Positions 1 to 7,524 of a stretch of 30,622 nt of DNA are shown here, piece by piece. The position numbers were made by a program, and so were the translations under genes. Origin of the DNA: an uncultured Bacillota bacterium (GTDB taxonomy: Bacteria > Bacillota > Limnochordia > Limnochordales > ZCTH02-B6). The stretch's first letter is position 1, and every line of letters begins with the position of its first letter. The DNA is taken from assembly GCA_937916565.1 (NCBI GenBank), contig CALFSR010000194.1:1-30622 (forward strand). The letters are read 5' to 3'. The notes beneath the pieces were generated by a model that worked only from the letters and a program-made list of their open reading frames with translations, was not told where the DNA came from and made no database searches.

Positions 1-2119
1 CCGCGTACGCGCGCAGGATAAGCTCGCGACCGTCCCGCTCGCCCGTATGCCTCACCGGGGGCTCCATGGGCACGATGGCCCCGTCCCGCACAAAGATGGG
101 CATGCGTTCAAGGGGCGCCTCGGCAACGATGTGCACCGGCCCCGCATGGCGCCGGCCCGTCCAAAAGTCGACCCACGCCCCGTGGGGCAGGTACACCATC
201 CGGTGGGTCGCCCCGGGCTGGTAGACCGGGCAGACGAGCACGTCCTCGCCCACCAGGAACTGATCGGATACGTGGTGTGTCGCCGGATCGGAGGGGTACT
301 CCAAAAACAGCGGCCGCATGATCGGGAGCCCCGTCCTGCTGCTCTTGTAAAACTCGTTGTAGAGGAAGGGAAGCAGCTGGTACCGGAGCTTGAGGTACTC
401 CCGGCAGATGGCCTCGACCTCCGGGCCAAACGCCCACGGTTCCTGCGCCGCCGTCCCCACGCAGCTGTGGTTGCGGCAAAACGGCATCAACGCGCCCATC
501 TGGGTCCAGCGGGCCAATAGTTCACCGTTGGCGTCGCCCGAAAACCCGCCGATGTCCGTCCCCACGAACGGCACCCCGCACAGTCCCATGCCAAGGCACA
601 TGGGCATGGCCCAAAGGAGGTGCTCCCACCAGCTGTGGTTGTCGCCCATCCACACCGCCGCGTACCGCTGCACGCCGGCGTAGCCCGACCGGCTCAAAAC
701 GAACGGCCGGCGATCAGGCGCAAGCCGCCGCAACGCCGCGTGCGTGGCCATGTCCATCGTCATCCCGTAGGCGTTGTGCACCTTGGCATGGGGCACCCGG
801 CGCCCGTCCTCGCCCTGCACCGCGTCGTCCGGCAACGTGTTGCGGGCAAAAAGCGACGGCTCGTTCATGTCGTTCCAGATGCCGGCCACACCGACGTCCT
901 GCACCAGGGCCCGATGCCAGTCGCCCCACCACTTTCGCACGTGGGCGCGGGTAAAGTCGGGAAACACCGTCGGCCCCGGCCACACCGTGCCGACGAACAG
1001 CTCCCCGTCGGGACGGCAGATAAAGCACCCCTTGGCCACGCCGTCGCGGAACACCTCGTACTGGCCGTCGAGCTTCACGCCGGGGTCGACGATGGGCACA
1101 AGCCGGATCCCCTGCCCTGCCAGCTCCTCCGCGAGCCCCTTGGGATCGGGAAACCGCTCCCGGTTCCATGTGAACACCCGGTACCCGTCCATGTAGTCGA
1201 TGTCCAGGTGGATGACGTCGCAGGGGATATCCCGCGCCCGCATTTCCCGGGCGATCTCCCGCACCCGCTCGGCGCTTTCGTAGCTGTAGCGGGATTGATG
1301 GTACCCGAGGGCCCACAAGGGCGGCAGCTCCATGCGGCCCGTGAGCTCGGTGTAGCGGGCGACAACGTCCTTGGGCCCGGGACCGGCGAACACGTACGCG
1401 TCCAGCGGGCTGCTGTAGGCCGTTACCGAGCAGACATCCGGCTCCGCCTTGGCCACATCGTGCACGACCCGCGCCGTGCAGTCGACGAACACGCCGGTGC
1501 TGCGGCCCCCGGCAGGCTCCAGGGTGACAAAGAACGGGATCGCCTGGTACAGCTGATCGTGGGCCATGATGTGCAGCACTTCATCGGTCGCCCACTGCTC
1601 CATGCGCCGCCCGCGTTTCTCGAGGAAACCCGGCTTTTGGCCAAAGCCGTAGTAGCACCATCCCGGGGGCGCCGCCATGCGCCATTCGGTCTTTTCGGCG
1701 TCCCACCGGAAACCGCCGTCCGGCGCGCACGCCGCCACGAGGCTGCCGTCGGCCCGGCGGATGGCGATGCGAACGGGATCCTTGAAGACCTCCACGACGA
1801 CGCCCAAGCCTGCCGCACCGCCGGAAGCGCCCTGGGCGCTTTCCGCAGCACCCCCTGGCGCATGGCCCGCCACGCCGCCCTCCACCGCGGCCCGAAGAAC
1901 AAGCCGCGCCGGCTCGTCGGCCAGCGTCACCGGGCACGCCGGCCAAACTTGCTTGACGACCGCATACGAATCCGTTGCGCGCCCCGCGCCCTGGGGAACC
2001 AGCTCCACCCGCACCAGGTCGCCGGCCAGGACGGTGATGTAAAGGTCGGCGCCCGCGGCGCGCAGCGCGAGCGTCCGCTCATCCCACGCGAACTCGAGCA
2101 ACCTGCCAATGGCTTGCAT
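1..2119 (-). CDS. GH31 family alpha-glucosidase/alpha-xylosidase, C-terminus cut by window edge
   Basis: This is a retaining glycoside hydrolase of family 31, which releases alpha-linked glucose or xylose from oligosaccharides. I translated 706 codons from ATG 2119; GAGAGGAG lies just upstream. The hallmark motif WNDMNEPS places the nucleophile at Asp417. The GDN motif near residue 493 holds the probable acid/base Asp. Family landmarks LPPLWALGYHQSRYSY and HLDIDYMDGYRVFTW precede the nucleophile, and VPFVGTDIGGF follows the acid/base. No signal peptide is visible, so it is probably cytoplasmic. Bacterial relatives are usually near 750-800 residues, so only the last C-terminal beta-domain piece should lie beyond the edge. 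Glucosidase and xylosidase activity cannot be separated by eye. No sugar transporter lies beside it in the window. Confidence 0.93.
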   Translation of the reverse strand, partial: MQAIGRLLEFAWDERTLALRAAGADLYITVLAGDLVRVELVPQGAGRATDSYAVVKQVWPACPVTLADEPARLVLRAAVEGGVAGHAPGGAAESAQGASGGAAGLGVVVEVFKDPVRIAIRRADGSLVAACAPDGGFRWDAEKTEWRMAAPPGWCYYGFGQKPGFLEKRGRRMEQWATDEVLHIMAHDQLYQAIPFFVTLEPAGGRSTGVFVDCTARVVHDVAKAEPDVCSVTAYSSPLDAYVFAGPGPKDVVARYTELTGRMELPPLWALGYHQSRYSYESAERVREIAREMRARDIPCDVIHLDIDYMDGYRVFTWNRERFPDPKGLAEELAGQGIRLVPIVDPGVKLDGQYEVFRDGVAKGCFICRPDGELFVGTVWPGPTVFPDFTRAHVRKWWGDWHRALVQDVGVAGIWNDMNEPSLFARNTLPDDAVQGEDGRRVPHAKVHNAYGMTMDMATHAALRRLAPDRRPFVLSRSGYAGVQRYAAVWMGDNHSWWEHLLWAMPMCLGMGLCGVPFVGTDIGGFSGDANGELLARWTQMGALMPFCRNHSCVGTAAQEPWAFGPEVEAICREYLKLRYQLLPFLYNEFYKSSRTGLPIMRPLFLEYPSDPATHHVSDQFLVGEDVLVCPVYQPGATHRMVYLPHGAWVDFWTGRRHAGPVHIVAEAPLERMPIFVRDGAIVPMEPPVRHTGERDGRELILRAYA

Positions 2120-2389
2120 CCCGCCGCTCCTCTCGGCCGGTGGATCGCGTCGTGCGCCCGGCCTATGGTCCGTCCATGATCACATTGGCCGAGGTTTTCC
2201 CCATTACCTGTCTCATCCCGCGTCGAGCGGGCTCGCCCGGCACGTGCGGGATATGGAGCCCGCGAACGCGGCGCCGCCGGGAACTCACCGGGCGCAGGCA
2301 GCCGCGCTGCCTTGAGCCCGCGCGGGCAGGGGTCGCCGCCCGCCGCGGCGAACGGGGCTCCATCCGGGCTTGACGGAGGGCAATCGGAC

Positions 2390-2800
2390 GTGGACGTCAA
2401 CTTCGCATTCCTATGTGACGCGGCCGAACTGGGGCAACACGGCAAAATTTCCGCGCTCGGCATCGGCATTCAAAACTTCTACATCGCCGACCTGGACCAG
2501 CCCGGGCCGCCTTTTGTGTTCGTCTGCCACCTGGCGGGCTCGTCCACCGAGGTGGGGACGAAGAAGGCGGCCGTCCACCTCATCGACGCTGACGGGAACG
2601 AGCTGGTACCGCCCATGCAGTGCGAGCTGAACGTCGCCAAGCCCAACGCCGGCAACCGTTGGGGGACAGGGCTGCTCATGCAGTACAACGGCGTCAAGTA
2701 CCCGCGCTACGGAGCCTATGCCGTCAGCATGGTGGTGGACGGCCACGAGTTGGTGAATCTGCCCTTCACCGTCGCGCCACCGCCGTCGAGAACGGCGTGA
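2390..2800 (+). CDS. Small conserved protein, DUF6941-like
   Basis: This is a 136-residue cytoplasmic protein starting at GTG 2390 with GGAGGG at 2375-2380, nine bases upstream. The frame stays open back to 2312, but that part is low-complexity and has no good ribosome site, so the GTG start is preferred. The N-terminus (VDVNFAFLCDAAELGQHGK, then SALGIGIQNFY) matches the pattern I associate with DUF6941: a short beta-rich protein opening with FxxLCD and a statement-like 'LG' strand. No catalytic motif, membrane segment or cysteine cluster is seen. It is transcribed divergently from the GH31 gene and converges on the GntR regulator. Function unknown; the family assignment is from memory of the pattern. 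Confidence 0.72.
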   Translation: MDVNFAFLCDAAELGQHGKISALGIGIQNFYIADLDQPGPPFVFVCHLAGSSTEVGTKKAAVHLIDADGNELVPPMQCELNVAKPNAGNRWGTGLLMQYNGVKYPRYGAYAVSMVVDGHELVNLPFTVAPPPSRTA

Positions 2801-2810
2801 CAGGCGGCGG

Positions 2811-2830
2811 GCGGCCCCGGGCCGCTTTCC
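2811..2830 (+). terminator. Possible hairpin terminator after the DUF6941-like gene
   Basis: A GC stem of five to six pairs (GCGGC at 2811-2815 with GCCGC at 2821-2825) is followed by TTTCCT. It sits between the convergent DUF6941-like and GntR genes. The T-tract is short, so termination strength is doubtful. Confidence 0.3.
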
Positions 2831-3532
2831 TCAGGCTAATCGGCGCTTGCGCCAGAGCATCATGCGGATGCCCTCGGCGCGGCGCAGGTGCTCGCGGGCC
2901 AGCCGTTCGGCTTCCTCGGGATTGCCGGCTGCGATGGCGTCGAAAATGGCTTGGTGTTCACGGTGGGCTTCGTCCTTGCGACCGGGGAAGCTGAGGGTGC
3001 TTTCCTGGAGCCGGTGGATGAACTGGCGCAGCTGCCGCAGCTGCTGGGCCAGGTAGCGGTTGCGGCTCGCGATCCAAATCGTTTCGTGGAACTGGTGGTT
3101 GAACTCGACCAAGTCGCCTAGGCGGTCCGCAGCCGCCGCCTGCTCCATCTCCGCCATGAGCCGCTCCAGCGTGTACAGCTCGATGTTGGAAATGGACCGG
3201 GCAGCCAACCGGCAAGCCAGTCCCTCCAAGACTTCCCGAACCGTGCTCAGCTCCGCCAGCTCCTCACCGCTGGGATCCCGCACGACCGCCCCGCGATGGG
3301 GAGTAATCTCCACCAGCCCTTCGGCATGCAGGCGCTTGAGAGCCTCCCGAACAGGCGTCCGGCTGACCTCCAACTCCTGGGCGATGCGCTCCTCGGACAA
3401 GCGCTGCCCGGGCCGGTACCTGTTGTTGAGAATGTCGGCCCGCAGGGCAGCGTAAACAAGCTCCGCCCGGGATGAAATGGACAAGACCAGGGCTTGGGTG
3501 GGCGGGGACAGCACGACCACCTTCCTTCTCAT
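2831..3532 (-). CDS. GntR family transcriptional regulator, FadR/FCD type
   Basis: This is a DNA-binding regulator with an N-terminal winged helix and a C-terminal FCD ligand-binding domain, 233 residues from ATG 3532. The helix-turn-helix covers about residues 22-85 and includes LSEERIAQELEVSRTPVREA, typical of the family. The FCD domain covers about 95-220, with probable metal or ligand histidines at 146/149 (NHQFHE), 193 (EHQAI) and 215. The frame also stays open to a TTG at 3574, but that start has no ribosome site; ATG 3532 has only a weak one. FCD regulators usually respond to small carboxylates or sugar acids and repress nearby catabolic genes, but none is obviously paired here. The upstream region carries several palindromes. 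Confidence 0.9.
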   Translation of the reverse strand: MRRKVVVLSPPTQALVLSISSRAELVYAALRADILNNRYRPGQRLSEERIAQELEVSRTPVREALKRLHAEGLVEITPHRGAVVRDPSGEELAELSTVREVLEGLACRLAARSISNIELYTLERLMAEMEQAAAADRLGDLVEFNHQFHETIWIASRNRYLAQQLRQLRQFIHRLQESTLSFPGRKDEAHREHQAIFDAIAAGNPEEAERLAREHLRRAEGIRMMLWRKRRLA

Positions 3533-3638
3533 GGTTGACTCGGTCCCGCGCCACACCCACCCCCCAACGGCCAAGGAGGCGCCGGTCCCGAATCGTGCAG
3601 CGAAACTTCGCTATTAGATGTTGTTCGGGCGCAAGGGT

Positions 3639-3658
3639 GAAATCTCCTGTGGGATTTC
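3639..3658. promoter_or_regulatory. Inverted repeat upstream of the GntR gene
   Basis: GAAATC and GATTTC flank an eight-base centre, about 105 bp upstream of the GntR start. A dyad of this size suits a GntR dimer and could be its operator. This is inference from position and symmetry only. Confidence 0.35.
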
Positions 3659-3699
3659 AGCAAACGCGGGGATTTCTGTCTAGATTCGACGCAGGTCTT

Positions 3700-3724
3700 C
3701 TAAACTAATTTAGGAAGTAATTCC
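3700..3724. promoter_or_regulatory. Two adjacent AT-rich palindromes
   Basis: CTAAACTAATTTAG (3700-3713) and GGAAGTAATTCC (3713-3724) are consecutive imperfect palindromes in an unusually AT-rich patch between the ABC exporter stop and the GntR gene. The patch is a likely promoter or operator zone for GntR, although I could not fix a convincing -35/-10 pair. Confidence 0.35.
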
Positions 3725-3771
3725 AAAGTATGGAAGACTGCGACTCCTGGACGCACTTCACCCTGCCTAAG

Positions 3772-5520
3772 TCACGCCCCGGCTTCCAAGCCGCCGAGCA
3801 ACTCATGGTAGAGCCGCCGGTACAGGCCCGGACGCTGGCTCAGCTCTTGGTGGGTCCCCTGCTGCACAACGCGGCCACGGTCCAGCACGATGATGCGGTC
3901 GGCCAGCATGACGGTGGACGCGCGGTGGGCGATGAGGATGACGGTCCGGCCCTGCCGGATGCGCTGGAGCGCGGCGTGGATCGCGGCCTCGGATTCGCTG
4001 TCCAGCGCCGACGTGGCCTCGTCCAGGATGAGAATGCGGGGGTCGCGCAAGATCGCCCGGGCGATGGCGATGCGCTGCCGCTGCCCGCCCGAAAGGCTGG
4101 CGCCCCGCTCCCCGGCGACGGTGTCGTAGCCCGCCGGCAGGCGGGTAATAAAGTCGTGGGCGTGCGCGAGCTCCGCGGCCCGCTGGATGTCGGGCATCCC
4201 CGCGTCGGGCCGGCTGACGGCGATGTTTTCGGCGATGCTCACGCCAAACAGCACCGGATCCTGCGGAACAAGCCCGATTTGCCGCCGCAGCGAGCGCGGG
4301 TCGACCTCGTGCAGATCGTAGCCGTCCACCCGCACGCTGCCTTTCGTCGGATCGTAGAAGCGGGCGATGAGGTTGACGAGGGTGCTCTTGCCGGCGCCGC
4401 TCGGGCCGACCAGCGCCACGGTTTCCCCGGGCTCGATGACAAAGCTGACGTCCTCCAGGACGGGCGTGCCCTTCTCGTACGCGAAGGAAACCCGGTCAAA
4501 CTCGACGCGGCCGCAGACCCGCGGGAGCGCCGCGAGCGCCGGGGAAGCCTGGGGTTCGGGCTCCTCCGACAGCAGGTTTCCGATGCGCTCCCCGGCTGCC
4601 GCGGCCTGCTGCACCAGCGAGAAATGGTGGGTCAAGGCGCTTACCGGCTGCGACAGCATGCCCAGGTACGCGAGGAACGACATGAGCTCGCCCACGGTCA
4701 GGCGGCCGGCCAGCACCTCCCGCCCGCCGGCCCAGAGCACCAGCACCATGCCGGTGACAAGGATCAGCTCGACCACAGGCCGCAGCGTCGCCTGGGCCTG
4801 GACGGACTTCATGCTGACGGCAAAGCTGCGCTCGTTGGCTTCCCGAAACCGGCTGCGGGAGAGCCCCTCCATGGTGAACGCCTTGACGACGCGGATCGCG
4901 CCGATGGTTTCACCCAGCACCGCCGCCATGTCGCCGATGCGCTCATGCATCCGGGCGCTGAAGCTGCGGATGCGGCTGCCGTAGCGGTTGACGGCCCATG
5001 CCGCGAGGGGCAGCACGACCAGGGAGATAAGAGCGAGCTGCCAGTGCAGCCAAAAGATCGCCGTCAGGACCCCGAGGAGCAGGAGGGTGTAGTGCAGCAC
5101 CTCGCCGATGCTGAGCGTCACCGCCTGCTGCACCGCGGCCATGTCGTTGGTCATGCGGGAGATGAGCTCGCCGCTCTTGCGCCGGGCATAAAAGCCGAGG
5201 GGAAGCTCCAGCAGGTGGTCGTACAGCCGGCTCCGCAGGTCGGTGATGATCCGCTGGCCGACGTAGTTCATGGAATACTCCTGGGCGTAGGTGACGAGGC
5301 CTTTCAGCAGGATAACGCCGACCGCCCCGGCGGCGACGTAGCCCAGCAGCCGCGGATCTTGCGCCTGCAACAGCACATAGTCAATGATCCCCTTGCCAAA
5401 CAGCAAGGGGATCGCCAAGGCGATGCCGGCCTGCAGGACGACGAAAAACAAGGAAAGGGCCAGGCGGCCGCGGTATGGTTTCAACCATTGTCCAAGAACC
5501 CGCAAGCGGTGCACGGGCAT
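3772..5520 (-). CDS. ABC transporter with fused membrane and ATPase domains, MsbA/LmrA-like exporter
   Basis: This is a half-size exporter expected to work as a homodimer and export lipids or drugs. Numbered from an upstream GTG at 5565 (597 residues), an ABC transmembrane domain with six helices covers about 25-320 and the ATPase about 353-590. The ATPase shows Walker A GPSGAGKST (387-395), the LSGGQ signature (491-495), Walker B ILILDE (511-516) followed by ATSALD, and the H-loop His547. No ribosome site supports GTG 5565. ATG 5520 and GTG 5514 fit an MHRLRVLGQW-type N-terminus better; AGGGGG sits six bases before 5514. A strong promoter lies at 5637-5666. The substrate cannot be told from sequence. 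Confidence 0.93.
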   Translation of the reverse strand: MPVHRLRVLGQWLKPYRGRLALSLFFVVLQAGIALAIPLLFGKGIIDYVLLQAQDPRLLGYVAAGAVGVILLKGLVTYAQEYSMNYVGQRIITDLRSRLYDHLLELPLGFYARRKSGELISRMTNDMAAVQQAVTLSIGEVLHYTLLLLGVLTAIFWLHWQLALISLVVLPLAAWAVNRYGSRIRSFSARMHERIGDMAAVLGETIGAIRVVKAFTMEGLSRSRFREANERSFAVSMKSVQAQATLRPVVELILVTGMVLVLWAGGREVLAGRLTVGELMSFLAYLGMLSQPVSALTHHFSLVQQAAAAGERIGNLLSEEPEPQASPALAALPRVCGRVEFDRVSFAYEKGTPVLEDVSFVIEPGETVALVGPSGAGKSTLVNLIARFYDPTKGSVRVDGYDLHEVDPRSLRRQIGLVPQDPVLFGVSIAENIAVSRPDAGMPDIQRAAELAHAHDFITRLPAGYDTVAGERGASLSGGQRQRIAIARAILRDPRILILDEATSALDSESEAAIHAALQRIRQGRTVILIAHRASTVMLADRIIVLDRGRVVQQGTHQELSQRPGLYRRLYHELLGGLEAGA

Positions 5521-5573
5521 CCCCCTGACACGGGCCGGCGCCGCCGGCCTGCGGGGCGCCGGCACCCGGCAAA

Positions 5574-5624
5574 GCGGCCTGAGCCGAGCAAATGCGGCCG
5601 GAGCCGAACAAACGCGGCCTGACC
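5574..5624. repeat. 20-bp direct repeat, about 2.5 copies
   Basis: The units start at 5574, 5594 and 5614: GCGGCCTGAGCCGAGCAAAT, then GCGGCCGGAGCCGAACAAAC, then a partial GCGGCCTGACC. They lie in the transcribed leader between the -10 box at 5637 and the exporter start. They could be protein-binding sites or a replication-slippage product. Confidence 0.7.
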
Positions 5625-5636
5625 AGAGTCACGATC

Positions 5637-5666
5637 ATTGTAATGCCCGGTTTCAAAGAGTGTCAA
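5637..5666 (-). promoter_or_regulatory. SigA-type promoter of the ABC exporter
   Basis: Read on the minus strand: TTGACA (5666-5661), an 18-base spacer, then TACAAT (5642-5637). Both boxes are at or one base from consensus, in otherwise GC-rich DNA. The start of transcription would be near 5630, giving a leader of about 110 bases that contains the 20-bp repeats. Confidence 0.72.
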
Positions 5667-5711
5667 CGAAAGGGGTTCCCAGGCCTGGCACGGGACGCCA
5701 CTTGCCGTTCA

Positions 5712-5739
5712 TTGACATTCCGGGCCGGCCCTTGATACG
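5712..5739 (+). promoter_or_regulatory. Possible promoter of the YpiB-like/esterase unit
   Basis: A perfect TTGACA (5712-5717) is followed after 16 bases by GATACG (5734-5739), a weak -10 box. It is back to back with the exporter promoter and about 40 bases upstream of the first plus-strand gene. Confidence 0.45.
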
Positions 5740-5776
5740 CTGGACGTAAACGCTGCCACCATGCGTTGTACGGGAG

Positions 5777-6382
5777 ATGAACCACCCAGCGATGAACGAC
5801 GAGATCCGCCGCAAGGTGCGGGTTCTGCAGCAACTGTCCATCGCGGCTTATCCGGACGCCATGCTGGTCTATTTGTGCGGCATGCTGATGGGCGCCGTGC
5901 ACCGGGTGCATTTCGTCCGGGACTTGGAGGGCGCCCCCATCGCCGTGCAGATTGCCATGGGGCGATCCCGGGTATGGCCGACGCCGCCGTGGCAGGCGAC
6001 CGTCGGCGGCATGACGATCCCCGACCCGTTGACCTTGGCATCGGCGCTGGCCCAGCGGGACGACCCGATATGCGTCAAGCTCATGTTTGACGGGAGCCAC
6101 GACCACGAGGATTTCCAGCAGTCCCTGGTCGACAGCTACGCCGACGTGGCCGCGGGCCGCACGGCTGGCGTGCAGCAGGCCGAGGACCGCATGGCGGAGC
6201 TGCGGGCCCGCATCGACCGGGCATTGGACATTTACAACGAATGCCGCCGCATGATGGAGGACGGCGCGCCCGAGCGCCAAGCGGAGCTGGCCGCCTTTCA
6301 GCGCATGGCCCAGGAAGAGCTCCAGGCGTGCACCCGGGAGCTCCGCCGCCTCGAGATGCAGGTCGCCAGCGGCAAGGAGTGA
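5777..6382 (+). CDS. YpiB/UPF0302-like protein
   Basis: This is a 201-residue cytoplasmic protein resembling Bacillus YpiB (UPF0302 domain plus a short IDEAL segment). The resemblance lies in a YLCG helix followed by VHRVHFVRDLEGAPIAVQIA, then DDPICVKLMFDGSHDHEDFQ, which matches the family pattern 'VHFVE...P.GL' and 'IYIxLNF'. The C-terminal RIDRALDIYNECRRMME resembles the IDEAL motif and leads into a charged coiled-coil-like tail (about 170-198). The biochemical role of the family is not established to my knowledge. The start is uncertain: GGGAG abuts ATG 5777, and ATG 5792 (MNDEIRRK) is an alternative. It is followed six bases later by an esterase gene, so the two are probably co-transcribed. 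Confidence 0.7.
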   Translation: MNHPAMNDEIRRKVRVLQQLSIAAYPDAMLVYLCGMLMGAVHRVHFVRDLEGAPIAVQIAMGRSRVWPTPPWQATVGGMTIPDPLTLASALAQRDDPICVKLMFDGSHDHEDFQQSLVDSYADVAAGRTAGVQQAEDRMAELRARIDRALDIYNECRRMMEDGAPERQAELAAFQRMAQEELQACTRELRRLEMQVASGKE

Positions 6383-6388
6383 CGAAGC

Positions 6389-7102
6389 ATGGAAGCGCGC
6401 CGGGCCGGTGAACCCCCGAACGATGAACTCCGTAGCAAGGATGCCGGTGCCCCGCCGCTCGTCGTTCGGGTCTGGGAACCGCAGGACGCCGCGCCGCAGC
6501 TGACCGTCATCGCCATCCACGGGCGGGGCAGCAACGAGAACGATCTGATCGGACTTGCGCCGCCCCTCGGGCTGCCGCTCCGCTTCGTCGCGCCTCGCGG
6601 GCCGCTCACCCTGTCCCTTGGCTGGGCGGTAGGCTATGCATGGTATGAGTTTGCCAGCGTCGGCGACCCGGAGCCTGAGGGCCTGCAGCGCAGCCTGGAG
6701 CGCCTCGTCGGCCTCGTGCACCACGTACACGAACGATACCACCTGACCAAGGAACAACTGGTGCTCCTTGGCTTTAGCCAGGGGGCCCTCATGTCCATGC
6801 TCACCGCCCTTACCGTTCCCGACCTCGTGGGCGGCGTCGTCGCCTTGAGCGGCTACTTGCCCCGCCCGGAGGTCTGGACGCCCCCCCATACCGACCTGGG
6901 CGGCATGCCCGTCCTGGTCACACACGGCACCTACGACAGCATCCTGCCGGTTGCCTGGGGCCGCGCCGCGGCGGAGCGGCTGCGCGGGTACAACGCCGAC
7001 GTTCGCTACGAGGAGTTCCCCATGGACCACGAAGTCAACGCCTCGTGCCTGCAGGCGATCCGTTCCTGGTTCTTGGATTACCAGGCGGGGCTGGCTCGTT
7101 AA
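6389..7102 (+). CDS. Phospholipase/carboxylesterase-type alpha/beta hydrolase
   Basis: This is a 237-residue serine hydrolase of the phospholipase/carboxylesterase family (acyl-protein thioesterase-like), which hydrolyses short-chain esters or thioesters. The visible catalytic set is Ser130 in GFSQGA, Asp183 in HGTYDSILP and His214 in DHEV; the oxyanion region is IHGRGSNENDL (43-53). Length is normal for the family. No signal peptide is present, so it is probably cytoplasmic. AAGGAG inside the end of the preceding gene gives a well-placed ribosome site, so it is probably translated from the same message as the YpiB-like gene. The natural substrate is unknown. Confidence 0.92.
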   Translation: MEARRAGEPPNDELRSKDAGAPPLVVRVWEPQDAAPQLTVIAIHGRGSNENDLIGLAPPLGLPLRFVAPRGPLTLSLGWAVGYAWYEFASVGDPEPEGLQRSLERLVGLVHHVHERYHLTKEQLVLLGFSQGALMSMLTALTVPDLVGGVVALSGYLPRPEVWTPPHTDLGGMPVLVTHGTYDSILPVAWGRAAAERLRGYNADVRYEEFPMDHEVNASCLQAIRSWFLDYQAGLAR

Positions 7103-7138
7103 CCTCAGTGCCTTCAGCACCATCAAGGAGGGTTGCCC

Positions 7139-7216
7139 GTGGGCTGCGCGACGCCGTTGTCGCCCCACAGCCCATATGTCGCCCGACGATGGCAGGCCCC
7201 GGACCCGGACGGCTAG
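7139..7216 (+). CDS. Possible 25-codon small ORF with strong ribosome site
   Basis: AAGGAGGG at 7125-7132 is followed by GTG 7139 at good spacing, then 25 codons (VGCATPLSPHSPYVARRW and a short tail) to TAG 7214. It could be a short leader peptide of the esterase unit or a chance match. The same DNA can fold as an imperfect hairpin (GGGCTG 7141-7146 with CAGCCC 7168-7173). I recognise no homolog. Confidence 0.2.
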   Translation: MGCATPLSPHSPYVARRWQAPDPDG

Positions 7217-7412
7217 CCGTGGAACCGCCCTTCATCCGCTATCCTTGTGACCCGCCCACAAGCGCAAAGCCCACTTGACATCGCCCGCCCCCTCGTCGGC
7301 CTCGACGTGGATTCTCCCTCAAGCGCATAGCCCTCTATAGCCCTCTGGCGGTTCTCCCCCGGGGGCAAGCGGCGTCTCGGCCAGCCCGGCGGGTATTGTC
7401 GCGCGCGTTCGG
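7217..7412. other. Intergenic DNA with nothing recognised
   Basis: This is the gap between the esterase unit and the radical SAM promoter. It contains an isolated TTGACA at about 7275 with no fitting -10 box, and short repeated words around 7320-7345 (CATAGCCCTCTATAGCCCTC). No gene or structured RNA is convincing. Confidence 0.4.
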
Positions 7413-7441
7413 TTGCCGGGAGCGCCCGGCTGTGATACGAT
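7413..7441 (+). promoter_or_regulatory. Possible promoter of the radical SAM gene
   Basis: TTGCCG (7413-7418), a 17-base spacer, then TACGAT (7436-7441). Each box matches consensus at four of six positions. The transcription start would fall near 7448, at the edge of the inverted repeat 7449-7480. Confidence 0.45.
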
Positions 7442-7448
7442 ACAGGCA

Positions 7449-7480
7449 CCGAACATACATACGCCGAGACGTACGTTCGG
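7449..7480. promoter_or_regulatory. 10-bp inverted repeat with LexA-like half-sites
   Basis: CCGAACATAC (7449-7458) pairs with GTACGTTCGG (7471-7480) across 12 bases, with one mismatch that becomes G-U in RNA. The arms resemble the two halves of the Gram-positive SOS box (CGAAC...GTTCG), but they are about 16 bases further apart than in a real box. It lies on the probable transcription start, so it is either an operator or a leader hairpin. Confidence 0.5.
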
Positions 7481-7524
7481 TCCCGACGTGCGACAACCCG
7501 CAGGCAAAGGGGGTTGGAGGTCCA

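Noticed and set aside
620..2179. 519-codon open frame on the plus strand
   Set aside because: It is antisense to the GH31 gene, whose translation carries all family motifs. Long antisense frames are expected in such GC-rich DNA; its composition (Arg, Pro, His rich) is not protein-like.
3730..5622. 630-codon open frame on the plus strand
   Set aside because: It mirrors the ABC exporter on the other strand. The minus-strand frame has Walker A, signature and Walker B motifs; this one has none.
5663..7168. 501-codon open frame on the minus strand
   Set aside because: It is antisense to the YpiB-like and esterase genes, which have recognisable motifs and ribosome sites.
7270..7300. TTGACA at about 7275 as a promoter
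   Set aside because: No acceptable -10 box lies 16-18 bases downstream on the plus strand, and no gene start follows closely.
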